From DASQVO01 sp035640715 (GTDB lineage: Bacteria; Actinomycetota; Actinomycetes; Streptosporangiales; Streptosporangiaceae), in NCBI GenBank assembly GCA_035640715.1, contig DASQVO010000296.1, positions 1-5,249 of the forward strand: DNA of 5,249 nucleotides. Reading direction: 5' to 3'. The notes beneath the pieces were generated by a model, which saw only the letters and a list, made by a program, of their open reading frames with translations, was not told the DNA's origin and ran no database searches. Positions 5,165-5,249 of this stretch are shown piece after piece. Position 1 is the stretch's first letter. Each line of letters begins with the position of its first letter. Made by a program: the position numbers and the translations under genes.

Positions 5165-5249
5165 ATGACTACCGCAATACAGCCAGCCGGCGGCGGAGCG
5201 GCCGGCCGGCCATCTTCTTCCAGTCTGGCCGATGTCATCGACACGATCC
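5165..5249 (+). CDS. gvpA: Gas vesicle protein of the GvpA/GvpJ family, N-terminal fragment
   Basis: Twenty-eight codons are visible before the window ends. A Gly/Ala/Pro-rich leader (residues about 6-16) is followed by SSSSLADVIDTI, the start of the first helix of the GvpA/GvpJ family, which in known members continues with a DKG-containing segment. GvpA is the small hydrophobic protein that polymerises into the ribbed gas vesicle wall. GvpJ is a minor homologue needed for assembly. The wording LADVIDTI is closer to what I recall for GvpA than for GvpJ, whose corresponding stretch is usually like VLEKIL, but so few residues cannot settle it, so the symbol is provisional. The ATG follows AGGAG at 5151-5155 with a 9-base spacer. 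The gene starts 41 bases after the SRPBCC gene, in the same direction, and is probably in the same operon. Confidence 0.75.
   Translation, partial: MTTAIQPAGGGAAGRPSSSSLADVIDTI

Noticed and set aside
4828..5244. Minus-strand open frame opposite the acidic repeats and the GvpA/J start
   Set aside because: It consists largely of Pro/Arg repeats that mirror the acidic repeat DNA, and it covers a recognisable GvpA/J start on the other strand.

Overview
The window is high-GC DNA of actinomycete type. The coding regions are GC-rich, GTG starts occur, and the right half resembles an actinobacterial gas vesicle (gvp) locus. All supported genes lie on the + strand. No tRNA, rRNA, insertion sequence or CRISPR array is visible.

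Left part (1-2862). The window opens inside the 3' end of a small gene whose product has a CX2C...HX4H putative zinc-binding motif. Next is the wreck of an MmcQ/YjbR-family gene: its N- and C-terminal parts survive in one frame, with a fragment between them in another frame. The pseudogene stop overlaps the start of an apparently intact amidase-signature enzyme (Lys80, cis-Ser155, Ser179). After a 52-base gap comes a GTG-started alpha/beta hydrolase (Ser165, Asp294, His321) with an Arg-rich cytoplasmic N-terminus and one transmembrane anchor, so its catalytic domain probably faces outside.

Middle (2863-3285). A 423-base intergenic region has a conspicuously AT-richer part at about 3065-3180. 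It contains a GTTT-N15-GGGTAG element resembling a sigma-B/sigma-F promoter, about 100 bases upstream of the gas vesicle genes. A diverged 13-base repeat and a chain of tiny stop-start ORFs lead up to the first gvp-region gene.

Right part (3286-5249). Three tightly spaced genes form the front of a gas vesicle operon: (i) a small Gly/Ala-rich protein with a hydrophobic N-terminus, an acidic repeat and a basic tail; (ii) an SRPBCC (START-like, polyketide cyclase/dehydrase-type) protein with amphipathic N-terminal helices, an acidic 10-residue repeat and a basic tail; (iii) the first 28 codons of a GvpA/GvpJ-family protein, cut by the window edge. In streptomycete gvp clusters, accessory genes of this general kind lie beside the canonical gvp genes (recalled from knowledge, not searched).

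The most interesting signal is that the two adjacent, otherwise unrelated accessory proteins end in the same architecture: acidic tandem repeat, then an Arg/Ser/Gly/Ala-rich basic tail carrying SGARAGR, encoded by different codons. A perfect 20-base tandem duplication sits on the stop codon of the SRPBCC gene, just before the GvpA/J start.
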